DNA of 64,000 bases from Pisaster brevispinus. Taxonomy: Eukaryota > Echinodermata > Asteroidea > Forcipulatida > Asteriidae. A program made the translations under genes and the position numbers. The stretch lies in the NCBI GenBank assembly GCA_023634235.1, contig JAMKCF010000011.1:19640027-19704026 (forward strand), written 5' to 3'. The number at the start of each line of letters is the position of its first letter. Within the stretch, counting starts at the first letter, position 1. This document shows positions 22,050 to 33,690 of this stretch, one piece after another. Under the pieces are notes generated by a model. That model was not told the origin of the DNA, searched no databases, and worked only from the letters and a program-made list of their open reading frames with translations.

Positions 22050-23495
22050 CTGAAAATTCCAATCGGAATGGCCTTTTTGATTGGAGGCATCTGTAATTGC
22101 CCTATATCATTACTGTCATTTTATGCAGTTATATATATTTTTTTGTTCATGAAAAAAGGTCAAACAGGTTTATAGCAGAACCCTTCAAAATCAAGAACAT
22201 ATCTTTGACAGCGAAGTTTTCTTACCAAATCACTTCTAGAAAAATATATGTATACTCCCCCATTTGGTATTAAGTTTGAGAGTTATTCACAGTCGTACAA
22301 TAAAGCATATCCACTGTCAAAATGCATTGAGTTTGTTCTTCAAACAAAAAAAAGCGTTTGTATAAATTTTGGCAGAATAATTAAAACAACATAAATTAGA
22401 AAGAAAAAAATCCTGTTTTCAGCTCTGCAAAACAACATGTATTAAATGTAATTTATGCAAGTTGCCACCCACAACGTACACAGTAAATCCCAGCATTTTC
22501 CGGATTCTCATTCTATGGTTGCGATATAAAAACTTCATTTGACATTTTTCATTTCTCCAAAACGTTATGAGCCAGAAAGAGTCTCCAAGACTTTACTGAT
22601 TGGCACTGTTATTATCTTCCAATCAAGTGGAAATCCCTTTAATGATTTGAACGCTAACAGTTTTGCACTTCACAATTAGCGTCTGATCCCTTCAAATAAC
22701 CGAACCTTTGTAACTCTACGCCAAGGATTTCCTCAGTCCTCTTCACTACGCAAAGCGTCTGACGTTCTAGATCTACTTGGTTTGTCACTGGGTTGGTGTT
22801 AATCACATTCAGGTTTGAAGTTTAACACTTGAGGAAGCTTTGCTTTGATTAATGTTGGGGCATCTCAGCCAACGACAGCTCAACGGTTACATCAAGTAAC
22901 TAACAAGCAATTTGTTTATTTCAAACTTGTACAATTTGTCAAGACAATCTCATTAGGATTGTCACTACACTTTGCCAGCTTTGTCGAATCATCAAATATT
23001 GTTGGTAGACAAGTTTACTAACAACTTTGTTCATAGTAATTCTGTGTTTGATTTCTCTGATAGATGAAAAAAATGACCCAAAGTGTTTTCATCCAAATCC
23101 AGCTGTCAAGACGAATGTTTTGTTGTTTTTATTACTATTATCATTGCTATTGTTATTACTATCATTTTCAAACTAAACTAACAGTGCGCCTTTTTGCTCG
23201 ATTTGAAACCCATAACCACATTTTCACCACAACTTGCCAAACTTTTTGTCCTACGAAGTAGATTACTAAGCAATTTGTTGATAGACAAAATTTACTGAAA
23301 CTTCTACGGCCCTTAATCGATAACCATTCATGATAGTGCAGCCATCTCTGTCTCATATCCTGTCTACACTAGTGATAAGAAATGCCTTTATTCAAAACAT
23401 TTAAGGACCAGACCATTTTTTTCTCTTCTAGCCTTGGTTTGGTTACACTGGCCAAGTCAGAACTGAGTATGCTTTGGCTTTGGCAGAGATTGTGT

Positions 23496-23725
23496 TCAGC
23501 CATAGCCATAGCAGTAGCCATAGCCATAGCCTAAGCCATGGTCAAAGCCAAAGATTGTCAAAGCCATAGCCAAAGTCAAAGCAGCAGCTATAGCCATAAT
23601 CTTCATCATATCCATTGTGTTGGCCATAGCCTATGACATAGCCATGGTAATAGTCATAGACAAAGTCATAGTCAAAGCCATAGCCACTGCCATAGCCATA
23701 GCCATAGTCATAGTCAAACATGACC
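23496..23725. repeat. Degenerate GCCATA hexamer array
   Basis: Long run of gccata with variants gccaaa, gtcaaa and gtcata, about 35 hexamers. Same hexamer class as the foldback elements but in one orientation only. Confidence 0.9.
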
Positions 23726-24027
23726 TCTTATTCAAGTACCAGATAAATCAAGATGGCTTCACTATAATGAAGGGTCTACACAGTGCATATCCCGAAAGTA
23801 AAGAATCAACTAACTTCACAGGGCCCTTAATAGTGACCTGTCTTGTGACTGAAGAGGTTAAGGGTTAAAGGTTACGTTAAAAATAAGGAAACGTGTCATA
23901 ATTACCTCGTGGGGGCATAAAGGGAATTGAACTTCCGGCGACCTGTAGTGAAAGTCAAGGTATACAATACACAACAGAGTAAATCTCAACGTACTTATGT
24001 CATATTGATTTTAGCTTGGAAGTTTCA

Positions 24028-24060
24028 AACTTTACATGGTGGAGATACAGTCTAGTAAGA
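24028..24060. repeat. Single diverged unit of the 68-bp minisatellite
   Basis: actttacatggtggagatac followed by agtctagtaag equals the unit at 16073 onward with a few changes. Confidence 0.75.
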
Positions 24061-24574
24061 CATTTATAAAGCGCATTATGACTGACAGATTCCTCAATGT
24101 GCTTTACAATAGAACGAAAGAACACAAAAGTAAACTTTAAAAAATAAATTTAATCTCTCTATGAGTTGTGTTGGTTCTGAAAAGATCGGGTGGTGAAACA
24201 ACTCAACATCAGTTTGGTTTTGCAATTATGGCTAATCTCGGGGTCCACTTTCTCGACTCTGCTTACAGCAAGCAAAAGGTTTCTGCTTACTATAGATTAG
24301 TTCTGAACCACATAAAGTCAGTGGACGTGTTAACACGTAGTTTCAAGAACTCCATAACGGTTGGCTTGCAATCACGTACATAAAGTGTTCCTGCGTGTCG
24401 AGCAGTTGACATGAGAGTGAGCTCGGAACCTTCTGAGTGTAGGACGAGTTCAACGAGAGCCGAGTACGTGTTGACTCACTCAAAAAGCTCATTCAGTTGC
24501 ATCCACCATGCACGCACTCAAGGGGTCGCAGGCACGAACAAACGATGCTGGAACAATAGTCAAAATCACGCTCT

Positions 24575-24870
24575 CCACGGACTATTGTGTAATTCCCAAT
24601 TCCAGAGCGTCATTCTTTTGTTTGACAAGAGAGATCGATAGGCTGCCACGATTGTTTTTCCATTAGTCTCAGCACTGAGGTCGGTGATCCCAGCATGCCA
24701 TGCCAGATTATCGGCCGAGGAGACAGCCGAGTCACGGCGGGCAAAGAGGGTTTCCGGGCAACATTTCTCGAAAGAGAACTGTAAATCCCAGTGGCAAACA
24801 TCAAGATAATTCTTGTTCTTTACTTCATTCAGTCAGGGTTTCATTTTGACAACAACATTCCATAAAGAAA
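24575..24870 (-). other. GC-richer segment with two overlapping open frames, unassigned
   Basis: On the minus strand, one frame without a start Met reads CHWDLQFSFEKCCPETLFAR, RDSAVSSADNLAWHAGITDL, SAETNGKTIVAAYRSLLSNK and ends WNWELHNSPWRA then stop. An overlapping frame reads SSLSRNVARKPSLPAVTRLS. An acceptor-like gggatttacag precedes ttctctttcg. It lies between exons 6 and 7, but no donor in a fitting phase was found. It may be part of another gene, an old repeat or a noncoding RNA exon. Confidence 0.2.
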
Positions 24871-24896
24871 TTTGGGGGGGGTTGGTGTTCCGAAAA

Positions 24897-25110
24897 TTAA
24901 CCCTGTGAATGGCATGCTTGGGAAACCTGGAGCGAGCTGGTTAATGTAGAGCGTATTTCACTTTTTTGGTGTGCGAGTGCGTTATTCACATTATGAGGCA
25001 AGCTTTGTTTAACACAGCAAGCACAGACATTTGGCACCACCCTGTGAACTGGAGAATGGTGACCATCAGCGCGGAATTCCCCGGTAAGCAGAGCCATGAA
25101 GTTAGGCTGT
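24897..25110 (-). mobile_element. MITE-like family B copy
   Basis: Reading the minus strand, cttcatggctctgcttaccg, gaattccgcgct, ctgtgcttgctgt and cgcactcgca follow the order seen at 61057-61310 (cttcctggctctgcttactg, gaattctgcgct). Right end decayed. Confidence 0.65.
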
Positions 25111-25807
25111 GATGAGGTGCTTGCATGAACTGTTATCTGTCCCCTGTACGTTTTGACTAGCACGCTCAAGTCTACAACAACATTTCATGAGGATGAACCA
25201 AAAAGTACTCCGCTTTGTTTTATAAAAGACAAAGGTGGACATCTGATTCAACAAAAAATTGAAACTGATTAACTCAATAAATTCCCTCTTCATCTGTGAA
25301 ATTAACAAATGAAATGAAATTCAATCCACTAGTCTTCAAGAACAAGACTCTTTTCCGCGCCTGTGCACAGTTCACACCGTTGCACATTCACACTTAATTC
25401 CGTGCTCTCCTCATTCTAACACACCATCAATCATACACAAGCTGTCTTCCTTGAGCCCACTTGGTGATCCTCAGTTAATCCTTTGTTAATTGCCCAACCA
25501 ATCATCAAATCCTTCATAATCCAGCACCTGGTTGATCCTTGAATTTGATGGAGTGGGTCACGCACGGTCAACTGACCAGGTTCCTTGCATCCGGGCAGGC
25601 ATACAAATCTCATCAGAGTCGAACCATTTTGGGGTGATTTAACATCTCATGAATCTGGGACAGCTTCTTGCCTGATACCTCGGGGGACTTGGATAAATTA
25701 CCAGGTCCACACAAGGCTTTCTTGTCAAAGGCAGACTGCACCCTTGAGATAAATCTCTACAGTGTGAACAGGATCCCCTTACACCATGCCAAAAATCAGT
25801 TCATTAC

Positions 25808-25953
25808 GTACCGCCTTGTTTCTGAAGATCTTGGTTCTTTTTCCGGAGGGGTACTGCGTCGATTTCGGCCCTCGTCGGGAGAGACGTTGCATTATCTGGA
25901 GGCAGGATGGTTGTCACGTCAACCTCGCTGGTGTTCAAGTCTGTTGCCTCATC
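25808..25953 (-). CDS. Exon 6 of the Rho GEF-like gene, with tandem donor sites 4 nt apart
   Basis: 146 nt when the downstream donor is used. Acceptor tctctcccag before GATGAGG, entering in phase 0. It encodes DEATDLNTSEVDVTTILPPD and then a Lys/Gln-rich end around LRKKNQDLQKQGG. Two donors overlap at the 3' edge: GGCG|gtacgt (last base 25812) and GTAC|gtaatg (last base 25808). Only the second leaves phase 2 and joins exon 7 in frame. The first looks closer to consensus but would shift the frame, reaching a stop early in exon 8. Because it enters in phase 0, this exon is the natural acceptor for the phase-0 alternative leaders upstream. Confidence 0.85.
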
Positions 25954-26135
25954 CTGGGAGAGAAATCAACAATAGAACATTTCTTAGTTTTTACATTTAT
26001 GATACATTATTAGTAATGTTGCAGGCAAAATAAAGAGTTGATTCTAAAGGTCAGGGTGGGGGGGGCAGAGGGCTGGGAGCAGGGAGGAGGGGATAATATT
26101 CCTGAAGAGATTACTTTGATTAATTAATTTGTAAT

Positions 26136-26276
26136 ACAGTAATCAATCGATACAGTAATCAATCGATACAGTAATCAATCGATACAGTAATCAATCGATA
26201 CAGTAATCAATCGATACAGTAATCAATCGATACAGTAATCAATCGATACAGTAATCAATCGATACAGTAATCAATC
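26136..26276. repeat. 16-bp tandem repeat, about 9 copies
   Basis: Unit acagtaatcaatcgat, copies essentially identical, which suggests recent expansion. It lies 183-323 bases upstream of the exon 6 acceptor in the transcript. Confidence 0.97.
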
Positions 26277-26371
26277 ATAGTACTATGGCTGTAACAATGT
26301 CCAATCCAACATGGCCACATTTTTCCTGAATCCATTTTTCACGAGTCTGTTTCTTAATACATGAATAAAAA

Positions 26372-26461
26372 TCACTTCTCCATCAATCCATCAACTCCAG
26401 AGGTGTGGACAGGGAGCCCACCATCCTCCACCGGGATCACATCAATAGCTGCGTGTCCCAT
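26372..26461 (-). CDS. Small coding-like open frame with Met-Gly start and strong Kozak context
   Basis: ATG at 26461 in the context aagATGG begins MGHAAIDVIPVEDGGLPVHT then SGVDGLMEK and a TGA. The same frame is open upstream to a TGA about 26 codons before the ATG. Gly at position 2 would permit N-myristoylation, but the following residues are only a partial fit. It lies 0.4 kb upstream of exon 6 in the transcript. No strong donor follows; GGA|gttgat would be in phase 0 but is weak. It could be an alternative leader, a microprotein or chance. Confidence 0.18.
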   Translation of the reverse strand: MGHAAIDVIPVEDGGLPVHTSGVDGLMEK

Positions 26462-27573
26462 CTTATCATTTTGTCGTTCCACAAGGTGAGACGTTTGTTG
26501 TTGATGTATCAAAGTAGAGTTAGTGTCATGAATATCGTGTCATGAATACAGAGCTGCTGGCAGTTTGCAGTCGTCCCCCCCCCCTCACCCCCGGACGCTG
26601 CATCAAGCAGGGAGGGGGGATGAATATCAAGGTTCAAGCAAGTTTCTTATGAGTAATCTATATTTATTGAATCTGGAGATGGATATATATCCCAGCCTAC
26701 TAATTGGCTGCGTTTTGGTCTGCAGTCCAGCCACGCGAAACAAAAATCTTTGAAGGGGAGAATTTAAAACGCAAATGTGATACTCTCATCGCCGATGCCT
26801 GTGGGAATAAACAATCTGCATTTTAAATCAGGCAGATATCGTAGTGTCACTGTGGGACAACTCTCTTTAAAGAGTCGTGTAGGCTTCGTAAATCAGGCTG
26901 TGTAACAGCTTGATCGGTACACTCCGATCCCCCCGATATCATTTACACTCATTTCAAATTCGATGCCCACAACGAATATCTTTACCAGAGTCAAAGGATT
27001 TCAACGGATTGGGAAAATGAATGTATCTACGAGGCAATCTCTCGTTATCAAATTGTTTTGACACATACAGGAGCTGGTGACTGAATTAATTGAACACTCA
27101 AGCACGAAGCACACAATCTTACACAACAGAAAGTTTGCGTTCAGAGGCCATTTTTACAAACTCTCTTATCACATTAAAGATGATGTTTACAGGAAAATAA
27201 GTAATACAAAATGTCTTACTCATTAAATTGTCTTTTAAACAACCCAAAAACCATTGAGATCGGCCAATAAATGTTTGAGTTCTTGGTCTTTGTTCCCCCG
27301 AGTGTGATCTGAAAACTCAAACACTTTTTTGCACACAACTAAAATGGCGCTCCATAGCTGTTTGGCATTTTGTATCTTTCCAACCATTTGAAGGGATTGC
27401 ATAATAGTGACCTTTTAAACATTTTTATAATCATTGGAATGATCCAATCATTCTCTTTCCAATGATGGTAAGCTTGGGTATGGAGGGTGAACATGAACAA
27501 AACTACAGCTTTATTACAAACAGTCTTTGTGCTCATCAGGCTTGGGGTTTTGGTTTTTTTGTGCAAGCTTTGT

Positions 27574-27708
27574 TGACTAAAGTCGCCAATGGTAAGGAAG
27601 AGTGGGTGTGAGTGCAGTCGACTAAAGTCGCCGATGGTAAAAAAAAAAAAGGGGGGGTGTGAGTGCAGTCGACTAAAGTCGCCTATGGTAAGGAAAGGGT
27701 GAAGTGTG
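27574..27708. repeat. Tandem repeat, three units of about 46-51 bp
   Basis: Each unit starts gactaaagtcgccnatggta and ends gtgtgagtgcagtc, separated by a variable A/G run (starts at 27574, 27620 and 27671). Confidence 0.92.
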
Positions 27709-28894
27709 TGCACAATGCTTGTACATCAATGTAAAGTGTCGGGTGGCCACATCCAACAAGTAATCGTGATTTTAAAGAATCCACTCGCTGTCAGTCTCTC
27801 TGACGCGCTGTCTCAGCTGCCATCCCAAAGAACATGACAAGAGGTGCAGCTGCCTCTTCACACGCCGTCGCAAATCTGGACAGAGACTTGAACAGACTTG
27901 TTCTTTCTTCCCTGTTCTTTTATACCTTGTTTTTTTTTTTTGGTCATGTTGTCTCGCTGAGCCATGGACTCCTCAAGATGGATAAAGGCGCATTCATATC
28001 GCAATGATCAGTTTGTGTGATGTCTACTCGTGCAACTCACCTCAGTCCTGAAACCCGAATAGCAGGTTCCCTCCCTTCAACATATTTAATTACATGTACA
28101 CTTGGATTTTCACAGACTGCAAAAAAGTACCATACCTTCCAGGCTAGCAGTGGGTGCATGGGTTTCTCCTGTTTGAAAAGCTGGTATTATCCAAAAAGAA
28201 ACATGGCTTGCATACTCTGGACACAGTCTCAACAGTCTCCCGTGGCTTGTCAGCGCCTTGGCGCTCCTTGAAATATTCCAGTACAAGTTTACATTTCGAC
28301 CTTTCGACCTTTCAAGCCTGCCACATCTACTATGAAGTTCCCGCCAAACAAAAACTGATGACAGCCACTATATAGCCATCAAATAACACATCAACACTTC
28401 TTCAGATTGCTGCTCTATTGCATTCTGATTGAGAGGCACAAATGCCCTTCACACCGCTGGATGAAATTGTGTGCGTCGAAAAGCCTGTGATTTGCATTTA
28501 ACAAGTTGTCAAATAGAAAGCAAGGACGTGACGTACAATTACTGTCTGTCAGAGATGATTTCAATTTACGTGATCTGCAACGTGAAGCAGCGTTGGATAC
28601 AGACACGATTCGCGCTGTTACTGACATGACAGGGGGGGGGCGAGTGAGGAATTGTATTGTTCTTCGGCAAGAGCTGCTGGGCTCTGGATTTCCCCCAATG
28701 AGTCAAAGGCTTGGAACGAACAAGGCCACTATGAAAGCCATGGTCTCAGTTGCCCTTGGTCTTGGCCTTGTGGCCCCTTTTCAAATATTCTCATAATATT
28801 TCAGATTTTTTATGGAAGTGCACTTTGCAGATTGAAAATTAGCCTTGCAAAACATTGTATAAGAGAAACAATTTTTTTTTAAAGAGTGGAAGCA

Positions 28895-28992
28895 TAAAAG
28901 GAAAAAAGGAAAAAAAGGAAAACAAGAAAAAAAGGAAAAAAGGGGAAAAGGGAAAAAAGGAAAAAAGGAAAAAAAGGAAAAAGGAAAAAAGG
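28895..28992. repeat. (AAAAGG)-type purine tract
   Basis: Repeats of aaaagg and aaaaaagg with small changes. Confidence 0.92.
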
Positions 28993-29460
28993 AGACAGAC
29001 CAGGAAGGCAACACACGTCATTTCTAAAAATATTTTCAATGCCTGCTTCGAGATAGTGAAGGCATGCTGCAACCAGACCAAACTACAACACTTGCCCAAG
29101 ATCCAAGTAATTGGAAGAAGTCTGAAGTCACCTGCAACCGAAGGATGACCAGAAGTATGACAGCAAAATTGTATCCAAAGTGTGGAACAAGTTTGTATTG
29201 TGCCAAGAACGTTTTATTCTTTGTGCAATGTGGAGCACTTCAATAGTTCTGCTGATTACGTCAGTGTCGTTATCATACAAACGTATTAAAATTTGCTTAT
29301 TTCTTGTGTTGACATCTGTCATTTGTTCCATTTACAAACCAGCCAATCGTCTGTGCACAACACGGTGGCTTGCGCATCAGGAGGTGTAGCATGTAGTGAC
29401 GATGAAGTGTAAGATTTAAGACAGCGTCATGCACATCCTACATGAGACTGAATAAGTATA

Positions 29461-29631
29461 GACCTTTATCATGGTGCGGTCATCTTGATTTCTCCCATTC
29501 AGATCAGCGTAACCAAAGCGAGGCTGGAAGGAAAAATAGTCTGGTTCTTTTTTGCAGAAGGAATATTAGCTTCCATTTCTGTTTTTGGATACAGGGATTA
29601 TGACCAAGATGGAGGCAGCATGATAAAGGTC
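29461..29631. mobile_element. MITE, 171 bp, TATA-flanked
   Basis: Ends gacctttatcatggtgcggt and the inverted copy of gacctttatcatgctgcctc, with 23 of 27 bases paired. TATA stands on both sides (29457-29460, 29632-29635). A second copy is at 49393-49566. Confidence 0.87.
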
Positions 29632-30839
29632 TATAGGCACCTAGAAAAGCCAGTGGGATTTGTTTTATTGACAACACTCTTAAACAAATTTCTGGAAATC
29701 TGGTAAAGCCGATGACAAAATTGGACCTAATTATTGTACTTTTTGAATAAGTATCTACAAGATGAAGCCTCTCCTTTAGCTCTCTCAGTAAGAGGAGGTC
29801 CTGATACTAGTGAGAGGATGTCCTGATATTATTGAGAAGAAAGAGTGTCCAAAAAACTCAAACTCAAAGATTTATTCTTTTTTCACACAAAAAAAGGAGC
29901 TTAAACCTTCCCTTTGTATTCAAAGCATAACAGCTGGTGATATCCTCAAAATGTCCAAACCCAAGATGGGACACAACCAACGGAAATGACTTTGTGAAGA
30001 AAAAAAAAACACCGTACAATGGCTGCCACCCTGGTACCACAAAGAACCTGGGGGAGGGGGGGGGGGATCAGAGCTGTATGTTCCAAATCGGTTTGGTTGT
30101 ATGCGCGAGCTGGGCAGGCGTGACTGTTGAAGTTGAACTACTTTGACTGGGGTGTGCTGCCGGGTTGGAAGGCCCTTTTTTCTTGTAGTGTCATGGCTGG
30201 GTGGCTAGTCCAAGGCATGACAAGGCTCTGCTGCATCTGGGTCTGTGTACTTTGGGTAGGATCAGTGTCCTTTACACCAGGCATGGCAGGGGTCCTATAC
30301 GTTGCTTCATGCATGTGTGCAGGGGAGAGTCCTTGCTGACAACAAGCTCCAAGGCTAGGGTTTAAATTCTAGATTATGTTTGGAACAATGCCATGTTTTG
30401 TTTTTTTAAAGCAGGCTTGAAGACACATATATTGAATGGACATTTCAAAAACTCAGCTTCTTTCACTCGTTTTGCATCACGTAAATTCAGTTCACAAGTG
30501 CCCGCACACAGTCAAAAGAAATACTGCAGATTCCACCAAACACTAGCACACCCATTTACTTAGCCCAGAAATATCTTGCTTAGCACGAGTTACCTTTCAA
30601 ACTCAATACATGTTTTGCACTGTTCAATCTAATGCTCAGCAGCACAAGAATTAGCTAAACAACATTTTCCTGCTTAAGACTTTGACAACATTTGTCCCTG
30701 ATCTTTCTGCCAACATTTTTCTGGTTGCGTGTAGAAGAAAGTACTTATTCTCACACGAAAAAGAGAGTGCCAGAGTATGAATTCCTTCTTCCGTTTGGTT
30801 CCATGCATTTGTACACAAAATAAAAAGATATTTTGGGTT

Positions 30840-30975
30840 TGAACAAAGAAAAATTGACTGGCGCGGGACTTGAACCAATGACCTCCGGATTAACGTACTG
30901 GCGCTCTACCAACTGAGCTATCCAGCCCTATGTTGGCGGTGTCCCTATTAGTCAATATCTTTGTTCGGGGGTGCC
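30840..30975 (-). mobile_element. tRNA-like short element, copy 1
   Basis: On the minus strand, A box tagctcagttgg (30920-30909) and exact B box ggttcaagtcc (30876-30866). The 5' side has gaacaaagatattgac and the 3' side tcaatttttctttgttc, an inverted pair around the tRNA-like part. Relatives at 40551-40675 and 63626-63775. The anticodon stem is poor, so I do not call a tRNA gene. Confidence 0.8.
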
Positions 30976-31489
30976 AGTCAGAGAGAAAGCCTATTGAATT
31001 AGCCCGCCCCCCCCCCCCACCCACCTGCCTACCATCTGCCATCACCTTCCATCTATTGTTGATGTACAGACAATGGAACAAGCCTCCACACAACTTGACC
31101 ACAGACTGCACCTCAATGGGTGGACCCACATGTTGTTATCCTAAATATTCATGCCCCATATTTATGGATGAACTGTTGACCTTTCATAGGGGAAGCGTGT
31201 GACCTGGTCAACATCTGACACTGCCGACAACGCCTAAAGCAAACAAACATGGCTGTGCTAAAATACCGCTCCTACTTCTGTTGCTTTCAATGAGTAGGAA
31301 GTCGCGTTACAAAAACGATAGTTAACTGCCCCACAACGCCCAAATGTTTCCAACGGTTAAAAGTAACCTTTCCTTAGATTGTTCTTACTTGACATCACAA
31401 AAAAAGTCGGTCATCTTTACGAGCAATGATAGTCATTTTTTCATTGCACAAACAGGCCTTGAAATAACTCACGCCACCCACAGCAATTG

Positions 31490-31615
31490 CCGTGGTGCCC
31501 TGTGCTTTTGCTGTGGTGCCCTTTGCAAAGTTCCAATACAAATTTATATTTTCTTCATAGAGTGCCCCTTACCAGAGGAAAAATGCCTTGCCCCTTCAAG
31601 AGCAAATTTCAAGGC
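31490..31615. repeat. Dispersed repeat fragment (gtgccctttgcaaagttcc family)
   Basis: gtgccctttgcaaagttcca, cttcatagagtgcccctta and aaatgccttg line up with gtgccctaaaaatgtccca, cctcatagaggtgcccttta and aaatacctcg at 41034-41110. Confidence 0.65.
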
Positions 31616-31661
31616 CTGCACATCTATGTGTAATGCCAAAACAAAAAAAACCTGTGGGACA

Positions 31662-31790
31662 TTCAGGAGTTTTATCAAATTCATTGCATGATTGGTCATT
31701 GGACCAGTTGGCTGTGTAGAAAAGTTTTGACGCTTGACACAGCTCAAAGCCAAAACCCACTTTGCCCGACAAGATGATGTCCATCTGGAA
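31662..31790. mobile_element. Right half of the 11406-11647 MITE family
   Basis: tatcaaattcattgcatgat through aaaagttttgacgcttgaca is nearly identical to 11521-11587; left end absent or replaced. Confidence 0.8.
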
Positions 31791-32764
31791 ATATCACGTT
31801 ATCTTTTTTCAGGGATTAGATTTGATGAATGTGAAAATTCCTTATAAATGGCTGGCAGGTCTGGGCTCCTCCTTATTCTAGACCCAGAACCTCCCAGATG
31901 TTACAATTCAGGAGGTTCACAGACTCTGGCATCACCAGAAATATAGAACTACAGGCTAGGACACGGTGTGTACTATTTACTGCTCTCTATCGTGACTTTT
32001 CTTCTGTCAAGAATATTTAAAGGCTCAAAAAGATTTTTGAGAAAATGCTCAGAAATCCCTTACCATTTTTTTCAAAGAACATTTGCACCTGATTTAGACA
32101 TCATTAAGTCCCATTCTCCCAACATATTTTGTGGAATTAATCCCCACATTGCATGAAAAAAAAAAATGTCAATGTGGATTAAATTGATACTCCATGGACA
32201 AAGAAAACACCAAGCCTCTCACGTCAAACTCGCTGAAAATCAAAAATTCAGCCAAGTCAGGACCTGAACCGAGGAAAGTATCTCGAACTCGGGGCGGTTG
32301 AAATCTATTTAGGAAGTCAGTGTGGCCGAGAGGCAAAGTAATTCAGGATGTCTGTAGCCTTATCCCTGGCTTCCATGGAGGGTGGGGTGGGGTGAGGGAG
32401 GAGGGTAGGCTAACCCTTGTTGCGCTAGATATTTTTTTGAATAGTCTTGGGGTCAAAGTTAAGGTCATTCAAACCAATGCTAGTTTTTTATTAAACACAT
32501 CATATAAAAACAACCTGCGAATGTTACATTAAGATATTTGTGCTTGAACACACTTTCAAAGCCAACATTGAATGTTTTGTTGGGTTTTATAAAAGATTCT
32601 TTGTGCTGCATGTATAGATGCTTTGTATATGTTTGCATTTAGTGCCTACAGGCATTGCAGGTAAGGGAACTAAGATCAAATTAAGTCACTAATTGTTTTT
32701 TCTTCTCCAAACTTGACAGCGTTTTTGTGGAAAAATTTCCAGAAGGTAGTAGTCCCTAAATTCC

Positions 32765-33005
32765 ACCGGTCAAACTTCACACCAGTCCAAACCTAGCCAT
32801 CAGTTGAAACCTTGCACCAGTCCAAACCTCACACCAATCCCAAACCTCACACCAATCCCAAACCTCACAACAGTGCAAACCTCATGCCAGTCCAAGCCTC
32901 ACACCTGCCAAACCTCACAACAGACCAAACCTCAAATAAGTCCAAACCTCGCAACAGACCAAACCTCACAAAAGTCCAAACCTCACACCAGTCCAGACCT
33001 CACAC
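32765..33005. repeat. 18-bp degenerate tandem repeat
   Basis: About 13 units of aaacctcacaccagtcc with changes such as acaacagacc. Units are a multiple of three, so all three plus frames look open; the apparent proteins are repeat artefacts. Confidence 0.9.
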
Positions 33006-33490
33006 AAATATAGCTGCTACCAATTAATTCAAGGCCATCATTACACTCATTCCTTCTGAGTTCCCTCTCAGCAATTGTCAGTTAAGACAAACAAGAAAAT
33101 TCACGACCAAGACTGATGATAAAACAGAGTTGGGTGCATCTGACAATGAGGCAAACTTGTTGGCAATCTGCGGCAGATTAACCCCAACATCACAAGGGTA
33201 GCGGCTTTATACAGTCTTACCCTGGCATCAACCGCTTCTGGCTCTAACCCTCTTAAAACTTTGCTACATTTTTAATTGTTTGCATTGACTTTTCACTTTT
33301 TCGAAACAAGAAAATTGGCAAACACAGTTATGCAAGTGCAGTTTGTCCAAAACAAAGGAGGGAGTTTCAAGGTGCAGAAAGACTTTGTACTGTGTTTTTC
33401 ATTCTGCAATGGCACTGCTGGCACAACTACATCAAGGTGAACAGTTGAAAAACCCACACCTGCCTGCAAACAGTACAGGTGTAACTGATT

Positions 33491-33690
33491 CAGAGCTGCC
33501 AACATCTGTGCATCTTGCAATCAGGGAGATTTTGTGCGACAATCAAGGAAGACATTCAGTGTTACATTCAAAAGAGCAGAGCCAACATTTCTACAATCGG
33601 GGAGACGTTCAAATTTGTTCACCAGAACATGGAAAGAGTGGTTTATTTTCAGGGATCTTTCTACAGAATCACGGAGAGTTGGCAGCTCTG
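33491..33690. mobile_element. Nonautonomous element, cagagctgccaac family, best copy
   Basis: Left end cagagctgccaac and right end gttggcagctctg are perfect 13-bp inverted repeats. Body matches 12389-12580 and 61431-61617. It lies within a 155-codon plus-strand reading frame that has no other support. Confidence 0.85.

Larger units (their letters stand above)
22050..25807. other. Intron between exons 6 and 7
   Basis: 22200-23450 is AT-rich without recognised features. Then come a GCCATA hexamer array (23496-23725), a lone minisatellite-like unit (24028-24060), a GC-richer open segment (24575-24870) and a family B element (24897-25110). Confidence 0.7.

Noticed and set aside
28506..28796. 96-codon plus-strand reading frame
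   Set aside because: Opposing frames are open as well, it crosses a poly-G run, and no domain or splice site supports it.
30856..30928. Functional tRNA gene on the minus strand
   Set aside because: A and B boxes are good, but the anticodon stem does not pair and related copies exist at two other loci, so it is a dispersed tRNA-derived element.
32804..33027. Proline/threonine-rich repeat protein
   Set aside because: An 18-bp tandem repeat opens several frames equally; no start, splice site or domain supports one.
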